Source: Arenicellales bacterium
GTDB lineage: Bacteria > Pseudomonadota > Gammaproteobacteria > BMS3Bbin11
Assembly: GCA_029287965.1 (NCBI GenBank)
Contig: JARFQC010000213.1
Location: 1 to 7,279 of the forward strand
Reading direction: 5' to 3'
Length of the DNA: 7,279 nucleotides
In this document: piece after piece, positions 1 to 6,884 of the stretch
Numbering within the stretch: the first letter of the stretch is position 1
Layout of the letters: every line of letters starts with the position of its first letter
Made by a program: the position numbers and the translations under genes
The notes under the pieces: generated by a model
Seen by the model: the letters and a program-made list of their open reading frames with translations, nothing else
What the model was told of the DNA's origin: nothing
The model's database searches: none

Positions 1-726
1 CTGGCAGAGGAGCAGGACGGTCAGTATCGAATCAGGAGCGATCCCCCGTGGCTGGTGCCGATGCGGGAATTGCTGGCCACGCATCATAAATCTGGCAGTG
101 ACCTGCAGCAGCTTGCAGAGCACGAATTCGCTGCCTACCGGTCCAGCCTACCCGATAGTAGTAAGCGTTTACTTGGGCATTATTGCAATATTGACGTGGC
201 ACTCAAGGTGGTCGGGGTGGGCAGCGTGGGAACACGCTGCCTGATAATGCTGCTCGAGGGCAGGGATCGTAACGATCCATTATTTCTGCAATTGAAAGAA
301 GCAAAGCCATCGGCGCTGGCCGAGTATCTCACCCCTGGCCCCTATGAAAATCAGGGGCAGCGGGTCGTTGAAGGCCAGCGCTTGTTGCAGACGGTCAGCG
401 ATTCCTTTCTCGGCTGGACGCGGGGTACGAAGACTGGCACCGATTACTACTGGCGGCAGTTGCGCGACTGGAAGGGGTCGGTGGATGTCGAGAACCTGAC
501 GCTGCCTGATCTCGAATACCTGGCCGGTTTATGCGGCTGGACACTGGCACGTGCCCACGCCCGCAGCGGCGACCCGGTCGCGATTGCCGGGTACCTCGGT
601 GCCAGTGATGCCTTCGATGAAGCCATGGCCGGCTTTGCCGCGTCATACGCGGACCAGAACGAGCGGGACTATGCGCGTTTCATCGACGAGATAAACAGCG
701 GGCGCCTGGCGGTGCAATTCGATTGA
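1..726 (+). CDS. DUF2252 family protein, C-terminal part (5' end outside window)
   Basis: The reading frame is open from base 1 to the TGA at 724-726, giving 241 residues. A GTG at 55 could serve as a start, but the upstream codons already read like the family (a DG..RI...PP stretch), so the gene is taken as truncated by the window edge. Full-length DUF2252 proteins are roughly 400 residues or more, so about half is visible. Family hallmarks seen are VVGVGSVGTR, LLEGRD..DPLFLQ.KEA, GQRVVEGQRL, a QLRDWKGS block and a C-terminal LCGWTLARAHARSGD block. The biochemical function of the family is not established. The glycine-rich GVGSVGTR followed by a KEA lysine resembles the glycine loop and lysine of kinase-like folds, which is only a resemblance. 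The gene converges on the minus-strand operon and is probably functionally separate. The family assignment is firm; the role is unknown. Confidence 0.9.
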   Translation: MAEEQDGQYRIRSDPPWLVPMRELLATHHKSGSDLQQLAEHEFAAYRSSLPDSSKRLLGHYCNIDVALKVVGVGSVGTRCLIMLLEGRDRNDPLFLQLKEAKPSALAEYLTPGPYENQGQRVVEGQRLLQTVSDSFLGWTRGTKTGTDYYWRQLRDWKGSVDVENLTLPDLEYLAGLCGWTLARAHARSGDPVAIAGYLGASDAFDEAMAGFAASYADQNERDYARFIDEINSGRLAVQFD

Positions 727-732
727 CACGCC

Positions 733-746
733 AGATCAGCTGATCT
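733..746. repeat. Perfect 14-base palindrome in the convergent gap
   Basis: AGATCAG followed directly by CTGATCT is its own reverse complement. It lies 6 bases after the DUF2252 stop codon and 11 bases beyond the stop of the opposing membrane-protein gene. A partial copy, CTGATCA, overlaps the end of the opposing gene at 754-760. The position suits a bidirectional transcription end, but neither side has a T-run and a loop would consume the central bases. A protein-binding site or chance are alternatives. Confidence 0.45.
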
Positions 747-757
747 AAGCGTACTGA

Positions 758-1954
758 TCAAAGCATGGAGTGTAATATGCGTGATAGCAGGTCCGGCAGC
801 GACTGCTCCGAGAAGACCAGTGGCAGGAACGGCAGTGCAAGCACCACGGCCTGCTCGATGAATCCGCGCAGGCTGATGGGGATGATGCGCATGTCCCGGG
901 CAGCGCCATAGACATCCGCGTAGTCGCACACCACGGAACTGTCTGCGGTATCGAGCAGCTTGTCGCCGTTGGACGTGTCTGCCGGGTCCGCCCATTTTTT
1001 GTCGAAGGCGCGTGACAAGCGGTATCCCAGGTCACCATAGGCCATCCGCCCCCAGCGGCTGGCGATAGCCAGCTGCCGGGAAAAGAACAACAGCGGAAGC
1101 GTCAGGACAACGATAACGGATACGATGAAGGTCATGATGACGGGCAGGGACTCACGCAGCGTCATTGGCGAATGGATGATTTCCTCCGCCAGGCTGGCGG
1201 CTAGAATGGCACCAAAGGCAAAGAAGATGATGGTAAAGGCATTTTCACCGTTTCTCAGTATGCCAAGGCCACCTGTCAGGTCCGGATGGGCGGGCTGCAG
1301 CTTGAGCGGTATCCGGGATACGCGAAACAGGAAACCGACCCACAGCAGGAAGCGCCACAACCAGCGAATCAGGATGATATTCAGAATCGCGGAGCTGACC
1401 AGCAGGAACCACCAGCCGGCCAGGGTAGGCGTTGCGCCCTGGTCGGTATGCGTAATCGCCCAGATCGTATACTGGGTGCTGATATCCAGTTCATCGATGT
1501 TGACCAGGTAAGCGAGAATGATCGACAGCACGATAAGCAGCACCACACTGTCGGCCCAGTAAGAGTCCTTGCCATGCTTTACCCGGGCAATCGCCTGGTC
1601 GATACGCGGTTTGTGCTCTTCGTCGATGATGCCAGACCGGTGCAGGCTCTGGGTCATGTAGGCGATCAGCGGGTCGATGATGGCGTCGGCAAGCACCAGG
1701 ACTGGCAGCGCGATCAGGAACCTCACGTAGACCTCTACGTCATGCAGCAGCGGTACGTCAAGACCACTGCCGTACAGGGATCCCTCGTAGGTGGATAGTA
1801 TGACAAGCGGGGCAAGGCACAGCGTGACCAGGAAAATGAGGCGCCGACTGAAGTTGTAGCTGTCCGTGGACTGAACATGCAGGCGCAGCAGTGCATCGTA
1901 AATCATGCCGCCGGAGGACATTCTGAGCGTGTTGCCTGATTCGTTCTGCATCAT
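758..1954 (-). CDS. Uncharacterised multi-spanning inner-membrane protein, 398 residues
   Basis: I do not recognise a named family. The open frame extends to 2167, but that extension lies inside the GST gene. The chosen start is the first of two adjacent ATGs, 13 bases after the GST stop codon, with an AAGG overlapping that stop. A third Met (residue 12) is also possible. Hydrophobic segments lie near residues 38-54, 78-99, 135-151, 180-210 (one or two spans), 239-256, 270-291 and 366-381, so about 7 spans. A cytoplasm-like charged stretch at 107-131 (DEEHKPRIDQAIARVKHGKD) separates spans 2 and 3. A distinctive block LQPAHPDLTGGLG at 219-231 lies between membrane spans and looks like a conserved functional motif. 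No signal peptide, nucleotide-binding motif or catalytic domain is visible. It is the last gene of the minus-strand run, after the MAPEG and GST genes. A transport or stress role in the membrane is possible but unproven. Confidence 0.85.
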   Translation of the reverse strand: MMQNESGNTLRMSSGGMIYDALLRLHVQSTDSYNFSRRLIFLVTLCLAPLVILSTYEGSLYGSGLDVPLLHDVEVYVRFLIALPVLVLADAIIDPLIAYMTQSLHRSGIIDEEHKPRIDQAIARVKHGKDSYWADSVVLLIVLSIILAYLVNIDELDISTQYTIWAITHTDQGATPTLAGWWFLLVSSAILNIILIRWLWRFLLWVGFLFRVSRIPLKLQPAHPDLTGGLGILRNGENAFTIIFFAFGAILAASLAEEIIHSPMTLRESLPVIMTFIVSVIVVLTLPLLFFSRQLAIASRWGRMAYGDLGYRLSRAFDKKWADPADTSNGDKLLDTADSSVVCDYADVYGAARDMRIIPISLRGFIEQAVVLALPFLPLVFSEQSLPDLLSRILHSML

Positions 1955-1965
1955 TAGCCTGTGGG

Positions 1966-1969
1966 CCTT
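1966..1969 (-). promoter_or_regulatory. Ribosome binding site overlapping the GST stop codon
   Basis: AAGG read on the minus strand shares its first two bases with the TAA stop of the GST gene (1968-1970) and lies 11 bases before the ATG at 1952-1954. The overlap suggests translational coupling of the membrane protein to the GST gene, and it supports the short start over the 469-residue open frame. Confidence 0.5.
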
Positions 1970-2588
1970 ATACCGTCTTGCCGGTTTCTCTGCTGTTGGC
2001 ACGTTGCAGTGCCTCGCGCCCGGTGCATCGCTGCAGGTAATCCTGCAGGTTTCTTTGTTCAGCGGCAAGTTCGCGATTCGCTGCCCAGAGAAGTGTATGC
2101 GCAAGGAGGATGTCCGCGACAGTGAAGGTCTCGCCGAGTATGTACGGCCTATCTGCCAGGCCTTCACTCAGCACGCTGGCGGCCCTGGCAAACTCCCATT
2201 CGGCAGTGTCCATGATTTCCGGCCTGCGATGTTCCTCGGGTAGTACGAAAGTGTGCTTGGCGATAGTCCACAACGGCTGCTCCAGTTCGGTAATGGCAAA
2301 GCTGCACCACTGGTCGTAAGGTGCCCGGTCATCAGCGTTGTGCGGGACCAGATCGCTTCCGTGTGCCTTGCTGCCGAGGTAGCTGCAGATGGCGTAGGAT
2401 TCTGTCAGCACCAGCTCACCATCGACCAGCGTGGGTACCTTGCCGCCGGGATTCAGTTGCAGGTAGTCGGCCTGGCGGTGTTCCCCGCGCATCAGCCTGA
2501 CCTTGTGGTAGTCGTACTCCAGTCCGGCTTCCTCGGCGGCCCAGACAGCGCGCAGCGAGCGGGTTTTCGGGTGGCCGTAGATTTTCAT
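1968..2588 (-). CDS. Glutathione S-transferase family protein, 206 residues
   Basis: Cytosolic GST-type enzyme, expected to conjugate or reduce substrates with glutathione. The N-terminal thioredoxin-like domain (about 1-76) starts MKIYGHPKTRSLR. Ser11 or Thr9 are candidates for the glutathione-activating residue. NPGGKVPTL (46-54) holds the cis-proline Pro52, and LTESYAI (61-67) has the Glu64-Ser65 pair that binds the glutathione gamma-glutamyl group. The helical C-terminal domain includes the N-capping box TVAD (156-159). About 200-210 residues is normal for the family. The frame is open upstream to 2657, but the ATG at 2588 is chosen because the GST fold begins there and a strong AAGGAAA precedes it. 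The gene starts 19 bases after the MAPEG stop and ends 13 bases before the membrane-protein start. The substrate cannot be told from sequence. Confidence 0.93.
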   Translation of the reverse strand: MKIYGHPKTRSLRAVWAAEEAGLEYDYHKVRLMRGEHRQADYLQLNPGGKVPTLVDGELVLTESYAICSYLGSKAHGSDLVPHNADDRAPYDQWCSFAITELEQPLWTIAKHTFVLPEEHRRPEIMDTAEWEFARAASVLSEGLADRPYILGETFTVADILLAHTLLWAANRELAAEQRNLQDYLQRCTGREALQRANSRETGKTV

Positions 2589-2598
2589 TTCGATCGTG

Positions 2599-2605
2599 TT
2601 TCCTT
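2599..2605 (-). promoter_or_regulatory. Shine-Dalgarno that fixes the GST start
   Basis: AAGGAAA on the minus strand lies 10 bases before the ATG at 2588, just after the MAPEG stop codon (2608-2610). It supports this ATG over the in-frame Met 23 codons upstream, which lies inside the MAPEG gene. Confidence 0.65.
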
Positions 2606-2607
2606 GC

Positions 2608-3012
2608 TCATAAGCTATTGTTGGAAAAGGCAGGCAGCAGGAATAGTGCGACCGCACAGACCGTTCCCGAAACGAACACCAGCGTTCTCAGTGCCGGTTT
2701 GTCGGCCAGGTAAAACAGCGCATGCAGGATACGGAGTGCTACGAAAGTGACGGCGAGAATCGACGACAGCTGTGGATCGGCACCACCAAGGTGGGCCACC
2801 ATGACTGCAGCGGTGAACATGATAGCCGCTTCCCAGGCGTTCTTCTGTGCGCCGCATGCACGCGCACCGATACCGTCGAGCAGGGTGTACTGAATACGCG
2901 GATAGTGGTTTTCGATCTCACCGAGCTGTTGCGCCCGGCAGCGCATGGTGTAGAAGAACAGCAGGTAGGGGATGACCAGGATGACGAGCAGACTCCAGAA
3001 CGGGACAGTCAT
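2608..3012 (-). CDS. MAPEG family membrane protein, 134 residues
   Basis: Member of the MAPEG family (membrane-associated proteins in eicosanoid and glutathione metabolism), small four-helix inner-membrane proteins. Some bacterial members have glutathione transferase or peroxidase activity; most are untested. Hydrophobic helices lie near residues 5-22, 61-76, 82-100 and 109-127. The family block is clear: GARACGAQKNAWEAAIMFTAAV (49-70) matches the R...A..N..E glutathione-site pattern, with Arg51, Asn58 and Glu61. The later RILHALFYLADKPALRTLVF (94-113) is also typical. The length is normal (about 130-150). The ATG at 3012 has a GAGGT four bases upstream. It sits between the iron ABC ATPase gene (44-base gap) and the GST gene (19-base gap). 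Pairing with a soluble GST supports a glutathione-linked detoxification role, by inference. Confidence 0.93.
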   Translation of the reverse strand: MTVPFWSLLVILVIPYLLFFYTMRCRAQQLGEIENHYPRIQYTLLDGIGARACGAQKNAWEAAIMFTAAVMVAHLGGADPQLSSILAVTFVALRILHALFYLADKPALRTLVFVSGTVCAVALFLLPAFSNNSL

Positions 3013-3056
3013 GGTTACCTCGCTGAACAGAATGTCAGGAATAATAACTGTTCTGA

Positions 3057-4115
3057 TTAGGTCCGGGTACCTTCCTTGGGGAACAGGATCAGGTGGTCGG
3101 CCGACAGGGTAAGTCCCGTCTCCTCGCCGACCTGCAGGTCGATATGACTGGGCATCAGGGAAAGTATTTCTTCACCGGTAGCCAGGCGCACCGTGTACAT
3201 CGTCTCAGCACCCTTGAAGGCGCGATCGCTGACTACCACGTTGTACTCGCCGCCATCGCTGATCATCACGTCATCAGGCCGCAGCAGTACATCCACTTCA
3301 CAGCCGACCGGGTAGTTGTAGGTCAGGTTGCCGGTCAATTCTCCGAACACGGTATCAACGGTGCCGGCGCCAACCATGGTGCCGTCGATAAAACGGCCCT
3401 GGCCGATAAAGTCGGCCACGAAGCGGCTGGTAGGTTCATGGTAGAGGTTGAACGGGCTGTCTATTTGCTGCACGTTGCCCTGCTGCATGACCGCCACACG
3501 CTCGCCCATGACGAAGGCCTCGTGCTGGTCATGGGTTACGAACACTGCCGCGATGCCGCGTTCCTTGAGAATGTCACGCACGTCCAGCGCCAGTCGTTCA
3601 CGCAGCTCTACATCGAGATTCGAGAAAGGCTCGTCGAGCAGCAGCAATTGCGGCTCGGGCGCCAGCGCACGGGCCACGGCGACTCGCTGTTGCTGACCGC
3701 CGGATAATTCGTGCGGATAACGGTCACCCAGTCCCTCCAGGCCAGCCAGTTCAAGCATGTCATCCGCGATGCGCTGCTGCTCCCGGCGTGACCGTCGGTG
3801 CAGGCCGAACGAGATGTTGTCGGCAACGGTGAGGTGGGGGAACAATGCATAGTCCTGGAATACCATGCCCAGGCCGCGTCGATCCGGGGGCAGGGTATGC
3901 CTGCTGCTCGAAATCGTTTTACCGTTAAGACGGATCTCACCACCCAGCAACGGTTCGAAGCCGGCGATGGCACGCAACACAGTTGTTTTACCGCAGCCGC
4001 TCGGGCCGAGCAGGCAGGTCAGTTCGCCTTCCTGTATTTCCAGCGAGAAATTGTCTATCACGCTGTGGCCGTTATAACCGGCGCGTATGTTGTCTATGGT
4101 CAGCAGGTTCGTCAT
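3057..4115 (-). CDS. fbpC: Fe(III) ABC transporter ATP-binding protein (FbpC-like), 352 residues
   Basis: Cytoplasmic ATPase that powers the adjacent permease. All ABC motifs are intact: Walker A GPSGCGKTT (37-45), Q-loop Gln87 in VFQDYALFPH, signature LSGGQQQR (137-144), Walker B LLLLDEP (157-163) with catalytic Glu162, D-loop SNLD (165-168) and switch His195 in VTHDQHEA. A C-terminal extension of about 110 residues carries a TOBE-type domain with VLLRPDDVMI (276-285), as in FbpC, PotA and other CUT/FBP-group importers. The length matches FbpC (about 350). The ATG overlaps the permease stop by four bases (ATGA, 4112-4115), implying translational coupling; GGGGAGA lies upstream. Iron specificity is inferred from the binding protein and the Fur site, because the ATPase alone would also fit spermidine, thiamine or sulfate systems. 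Confidence 0.95.
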   Translation of the reverse strand: MTNLLTIDNIRAGYNGHSVIDNFSLEIQEGELTCLLGPSGCGKTTVLRAIAGFEPLLGGEIRLNGKTISSSRHTLPPDRRGLGMVFQDYALFPHLTVADNISFGLHRRSRREQQRIADDMLELAGLEGLGDRYPHELSGGQQQRVAVARALAPEPQLLLLDEPFSNLDVELRERLALDVRDILKERGIAAVFVTHDQHEAFVMGERVAVMQQGNVQQIDSPFNLYHEPTSRFVADFIGQGRFIDGTMVGAGTVDTVFGELTGNLTYNYPVGCEVDVLLRPDDVMISDGGEYNVVVSDRAFKGAETMYTVRLATGEEILSLMPSHIDLQVGEETGLTLSADHLILFPKEGTRT

Positions 4116-5815
4116 GTTCGTTCAGCTCTCCCCGCAACGTTAGCCGATCTTGCCGATCGAATCACCAGCAGCAGCACCGGCAGCAGACCGGCCATAACCA
4201 GGGTAATGGCGGGCAGCGCCGCGCGTTCCCACTCACCTTCCGAGGTCAGTTCGTAGATGCGCACGGCCAGTGTGTCCCAGCCGAAAGGCCTCAGCAGCAG
4301 GGTGGCCGGCATTTCCTTCATCACGTCGACCGTTACCAGCAGTATGGCGGTCAGGATACCGGGGCTGAGCAAGGGCAGGAATACCCGGGTGAGTACCTCG
4401 CGCGGCGTGGCACCGAGAATGCGCGCCGCCTCGGGAAGGCTGTCGCGAATCCGGCCCAGTGTACTGTCAATCGGGCCGAAGGCCACGGCGAGGAAGCGCA
4501 CCAGGTAGGCCAGCAGCAGGGCGGCTATAGTGCCCGTCAGCACTGGGCCCGAGGCGTCGAAACCGAAGCCCCGCGCCACGGACTGGAGAAAGTTATCGAC
4601 ACCGGTCAGGGTCAGCATGATGCCCACTGCCAGCACTGAGCCGGGCAGGGCATAGCCGAGCGTGGCGATATTGACGGCTGCGCCGGTCAGCGCATCGCGC
4701 TGGTAGCGGCGGGCAAAGGCGAGCAACAGGGCACCGGTTACGGTCACGAAGGCGGCGCTGATACCGAGCATCAGCGTATTCAGCAGCAGATCCAGGTAAC
4801 GGGCATCCAGTTCTGCGCGGACGATGTCCCATGCCCAGGCCAGCAATTGCAGCATGGGCAGCAGGAATGCAGCGCTGAAAACCAGGGTAGCCGCTCCGGT
4901 GGCGAGCCCGGCATGCCAGCCGGTCAGGTGGATGCGATGCGGCTGGCCTCCGCGGCTGCCTTCGGCATAGCGGCTGCGACCGCGTGCGCGGCGTTCCAGC
5001 AGCAGAGTCATGGCCACGAACAGCAGCAGCAATGAGGCCAGCTGCGCGGCTGCCTGCAGGTTGAACAGGCCGAACCAGGCCTTGTAGATCGCCGTAGTGA
5101 AGGTGTCGTAGTTGAATACTGCTACTGTGCCGAAGTCGGCCAGTGTCTCCATCAGGGCCAGTGCGGTACCGGCTGCAATGGCCGGTCTGGCCATCGGCAG
5201 TGCCACGCGGAAGAACGCGCCCCATGGCCCCAGGCCGAGCATGCGTGCCGCATCGAGCGTACCGCGACCCTGGGTCAGGAAGGCTGTGCGCGCCAGCATG
5301 TATACATACGGGTACAGCACCAGCACCATGACCAGGATCACCCCGCCGGTCGAGCGCACCTCGGGAAACCAGTAGCCACGCGGGCCGAACCATTCACGCA
5401 ACGTACCCTGCACGGGGCCGGAAAAATCGAACAGACCGATGAACACGAATGCGAGAACATAGGCGGGCAGTGCCAGCGGCAGCATCAGCGCCCAGTCGAA
5501 AAAGCGCCGGCCCGGGAAGCGGCACATGGATGTCAGCCAGGCCAGTCCGACGCCGAGCATCAGGACGCCCGCACCGACGCCGAGCAGCAGAACCAGGGTG
5601 TTGACGATGAGTTCACCGAGAACAGTCTCGGCGAGGTGGCGCCAGGTCTCGGTTTCGGGGTTCAGCCAGCCGGAAAAAATAACCAGCAAGGGGACCAGGA
5701 CAAGCCCTGCTATTGGCAGGCTGATCAGCTGCCAGCGATAGGCCAGGAAATTACGGGCGGAGCTCGCCGACGCCTGTGCAGCGCCGGCTCCGCCAGATGG
5801 CTGTGCTGCTGCCAT
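4112..5815 (-). CDS. fbpB: Fe(III) ABC transporter permease (FbpB-like, two fused permease domains), 567 residues
   Basis: Inner-membrane permease of the FbpB/ThiP type, in which two binding-protein-dependent permease domains are fused in one chain of about 12 helices, so one copy forms the whole channel. Each half has an EAA-type loop that docks on the ATPase: LDAARMLGLGPWGAFFRVALP (187-207) and LPEAARILGATPREVLTRVFLP (460-481). The halves are joined by a basic, hydrophilic linker at about 274-298 (ERRARGRSRYAEGSRGG). Length is normal for FbpB. The N-terminus (1-20) is a low-complexity Ala/Gly/Ser stretch with no obvious function. The ATG lies 16 bases after the fbpA stop codon, with no good Shine-Dalgarno and a hairpin just upstream, so translation probably depends on ribosomes finishing fbpA. 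The gene overlaps fbpC by four bases. Class is certain; iron as substrate rests on the neighbours. Confidence 0.95.
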   Translation of the reverse strand: MAAAQPSGGAGAAQASASSARNFLAYRWQLISLPIAGLVLVPLLVIFSGWLNPETETWRHLAETVLGELIVNTLVLLLGVGAGVLMLGVGLAWLTSMCRFPGRRFFDWALMLPLALPAYVLAFVFIGLFDFSGPVQGTLREWFGPRGYWFPEVRSTGGVILVMVLVLYPYVYMLARTAFLTQGRGTLDAARMLGLGPWGAFFRVALPMARPAIAAGTALALMETLADFGTVAVFNYDTFTTAIYKAWFGLFNLQAAAQLASLLLLFVAMTLLLERRARGRSRYAEGSRGGQPHRIHLTGWHAGLATGAATLVFSAAFLLPMLQLLAWAWDIVRAELDARYLDLLLNTLMLGISAAFVTVTGALLLAFARRYQRDALTGAAVNIATLGYALPGSVLAVGIMLTLTGVDNFLQSVARGFGFDASGPVLTGTIAALLLAYLVRFLAVAFGPIDSTLGRIRDSLPEAARILGATPREVLTRVFLPLLSPGILTAILLVTVDVMKEMPATLLLRPFGWDTLAVRIYELTSEGEWERAALPAITLVMAGLLPVLLLVIRSARSANVAGRAERT

Positions 5816-5826
5816 CGCAGTAGGTG

Positions 5827-5846
5827 GCCGGCTACTTGTAGCCGGC
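5827..5846 (-). repeat. Intercistronic hairpin at the fbpA stop codon
   Basis: A perfect inverted repeat has arms GCCGGCTAC and GTAGCCGGC separated by two bases. In the minus-strand mRNA it would fold as an 8-base-pair GC-rich stem with a CAAG loop. It spans the last three fbpA codons (Gly, Tyr, Lys) and the TAG stop, and ends 11 bases before the permease ATG. No U-run follows, so it is not a classical intrinsic terminator. Known ABC operons use such structures between binding-protein and permease genes to protect the upstream mRNA from 3' exonucleases and so keep binding protein in excess. That role is inferred here. Confidence 0.7.
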
Positions 5847-6836
5847 GCGATCCATCAGCATGACGGCGCGTGCCTGCAATTCGCCTGCCTTGCCGAGATT
5901 GGTGGTGTCGCTGACGAAGTCGCCCCAGCCCGCCACATAGGGATCGGCAGCTACGGCGGTATTGACCGGGTATTCCATGTTCAGCGATGCGTACATATTC
6001 TGGGCCTCGGTCGAGGACAACCATTCCAGCAGCTTGATGGCTGCCTCACTATGCCTGGCATGTTTGGTGACACCGGCCCCTGAAATATTAACGTGTACAC
6101 CGTTGCCGGACTGGTTGGGCCAGAAAATTGCCAGCTTCGTATCCGGTTCCTTACGCAGCAGGCGACCGTAGTAGTAAGTGTTGACGATGGTCGCGTCACA
6201 CTGGCCGGCAGCGACGGCCTGCATGGCCTTGGTATCGTTGGAGAATGGCGGTGTCGCCAGGTTGTCGACCCAGCCGCGCACGATCTGTTCGGTTTTCTCC
6301 TCACCCAGGCGCGCGATCATCATCGCCACCAGTGACTGGTTGTAGACTTTCTTCGATGTACGCAGACACAGGCGACCCTTCCACGACGGATCAGCAAGGC
6401 CTTCGTAGCTGACCAGTTCGCCGTCCTTGACGCGCTCGGTGCTGTAGACGATGGTCCGCGCACGGATCGACAGGCCGAACCAGCGGTTGTCCGGATCACG
6501 CAGGTGGGCGGGGATATGCTTGTCCAGAACGGGCGAATCGACGCTTGCCAGGATGTCTTCGTTGGCAGCCTGCCAGAGGTTGCCGGCATCGACCGTCATC
6601 AGCATGTCCGCGGGTGTATTGGCGCCTTCGGCCTTGATGCGCGCCAGCAGTGGTCCGGCCTTGTCAGTGATATAGGTAATGTTGACGCCGGTCTTTTCCG
6701 TATAGGCATCAAACAGCGGTTTGATCAGGTGTTCCTTGCGTGCCGAGTAGACGACGATATCGTCTGCAGCCTGTGAGGCGGGGATGCAAAGGATGGCAGC
6801 CATTATCAGTAGCGGCCAGGCAGAAATTTTGGTCAT
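5832..6836 (-). CDS. fbpA: Periplasmic Fe(III)-binding protein (FbpA/FutA-like), 334 residues
   Basis: Periplasmic binding protein that captures ferric iron and delivers it to the permease. A Sec signal peptide is visible: Lys3, hydrophobic core at 7-19, and likely cleavage after ASQA (20-23). The mature protein starts ADDIVVYSARKEH, the usual first strand of this family. Probable iron ligands are tyrosines: Tyr30, Tyr165 (in KVYNQSLV) and the TYYYGRL cluster at 221-223. This matches the tyrosine-rich site of FutA/IdiA-type proteins. The His seen in the first strand of Neisseria/Haemophilus FbpA (HKE) is replaced by Arg-Lys-Glu (33-35). An open frame extends to 6947, but it runs through the promoter. 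The ATG at 6836 is chosen because the signal peptide begins there and GGAG lies 8 bases before it. First gene of the operon, behind a Fur-box promoter. Confidence 0.95.
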   Translation of the reverse strand: MTKISAWPLLIMAAILCIPASQAADDIVVYSARKEHLIKPLFDAYTEKTGVNITYITDKAGPLLARIKAEGANTPADMLMTVDAGNLWQAANEDILASVDSPVLDKHIPAHLRDPDNRWFGLSIRARTIVYSTERVKDGELVSYEGLADPSWKGRLCLRTSKKVYNQSLVAMMIARLGEEKTEQIVRGWVDNLATPPFSNDTKAMQAVAAGQCDATIVNTYYYGRLLRKEPDTKLAIFWPNQSGNGVHVNISGAGVTKHARHSEAAIKLLEWLSSTEAQNMYASLNMEYPVNTAVAADPYVAGWGDFVSDTTNLGKAGELQARAVMLMDRAGYK

Positions 6837-6844
6837 GACATGTG

Positions 6845-6848
6845 CTCC
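6845..6848 (-). promoter_or_regulatory. Ribosome binding site of fbpA
   Basis: GGAG on the minus strand lies eight bases before the ATG at 6836. It settles the start against the 37-codon longer open frame. Confidence 0.65.
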
Positions 6849-6865
6849 GGGACATGATTTGGATC

Positions 6866-6884
6866 GCGAATGATAATGATTCTC
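6866..6884. promoter_or_regulatory. Fur box
   Basis: GCGAATGATAATGATTCTC matches the 19-base Fur consensus (GATAATGATAATCATTATC) at 15 of 19 positions, including an unbroken nine-base AATGATAAT core. It covers the predicted -10 element of the fbpA promoter, the standard arrangement for repression by Fur with Fe(II) under iron-replete conditions. The divergent gene at 6986 begins about 100 bases away and might also be affected. Confidence 0.88.

Noticed and set aside
1286..1798. Plus-strand open frame of 170 codons
   Set aside because: Antisense to the membrane-protein gene, with Gln/Asp/Arg-rich composition and no family resemblance.
1955..2167. 71-codon upstream extension of the membrane-protein frame
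   Set aside because: It lies wholly within the C-terminal coding region of the GST gene, reads as unstructured polar sequence, and a start with a ribosome site is available at 1954.
3025..3053. Inverted repeat GAACAG ... CTGTTC between the ATPase and MAPEG genes
   Set aside because: The stem is only six base pairs with a 17-base loop and no T-run, so it does not qualify as a terminator. The TATTAT inside has no -35 partner at suitable spacing.
3093..3707. Plus-strand open frame of 204 codons
   Set aside because: Antisense to the clearly coding ABC ATPase gene; composition is that of a reverse-frame shadow.
3983..4639. Plus-strand open frame of 218 codons
   Set aside because: Antisense across the ATPase-permease junction and rich in Gln, Gly and Arg, as expected for a shadow of GC-rich coding sequence.
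4593..5393. Minus-strand open frame of 266 codons
   Set aside because: Out-of-frame shadow inside the permease gene, rich in Arg, Pro and His; it does not suggest a frameshift because the permease frame is complete.
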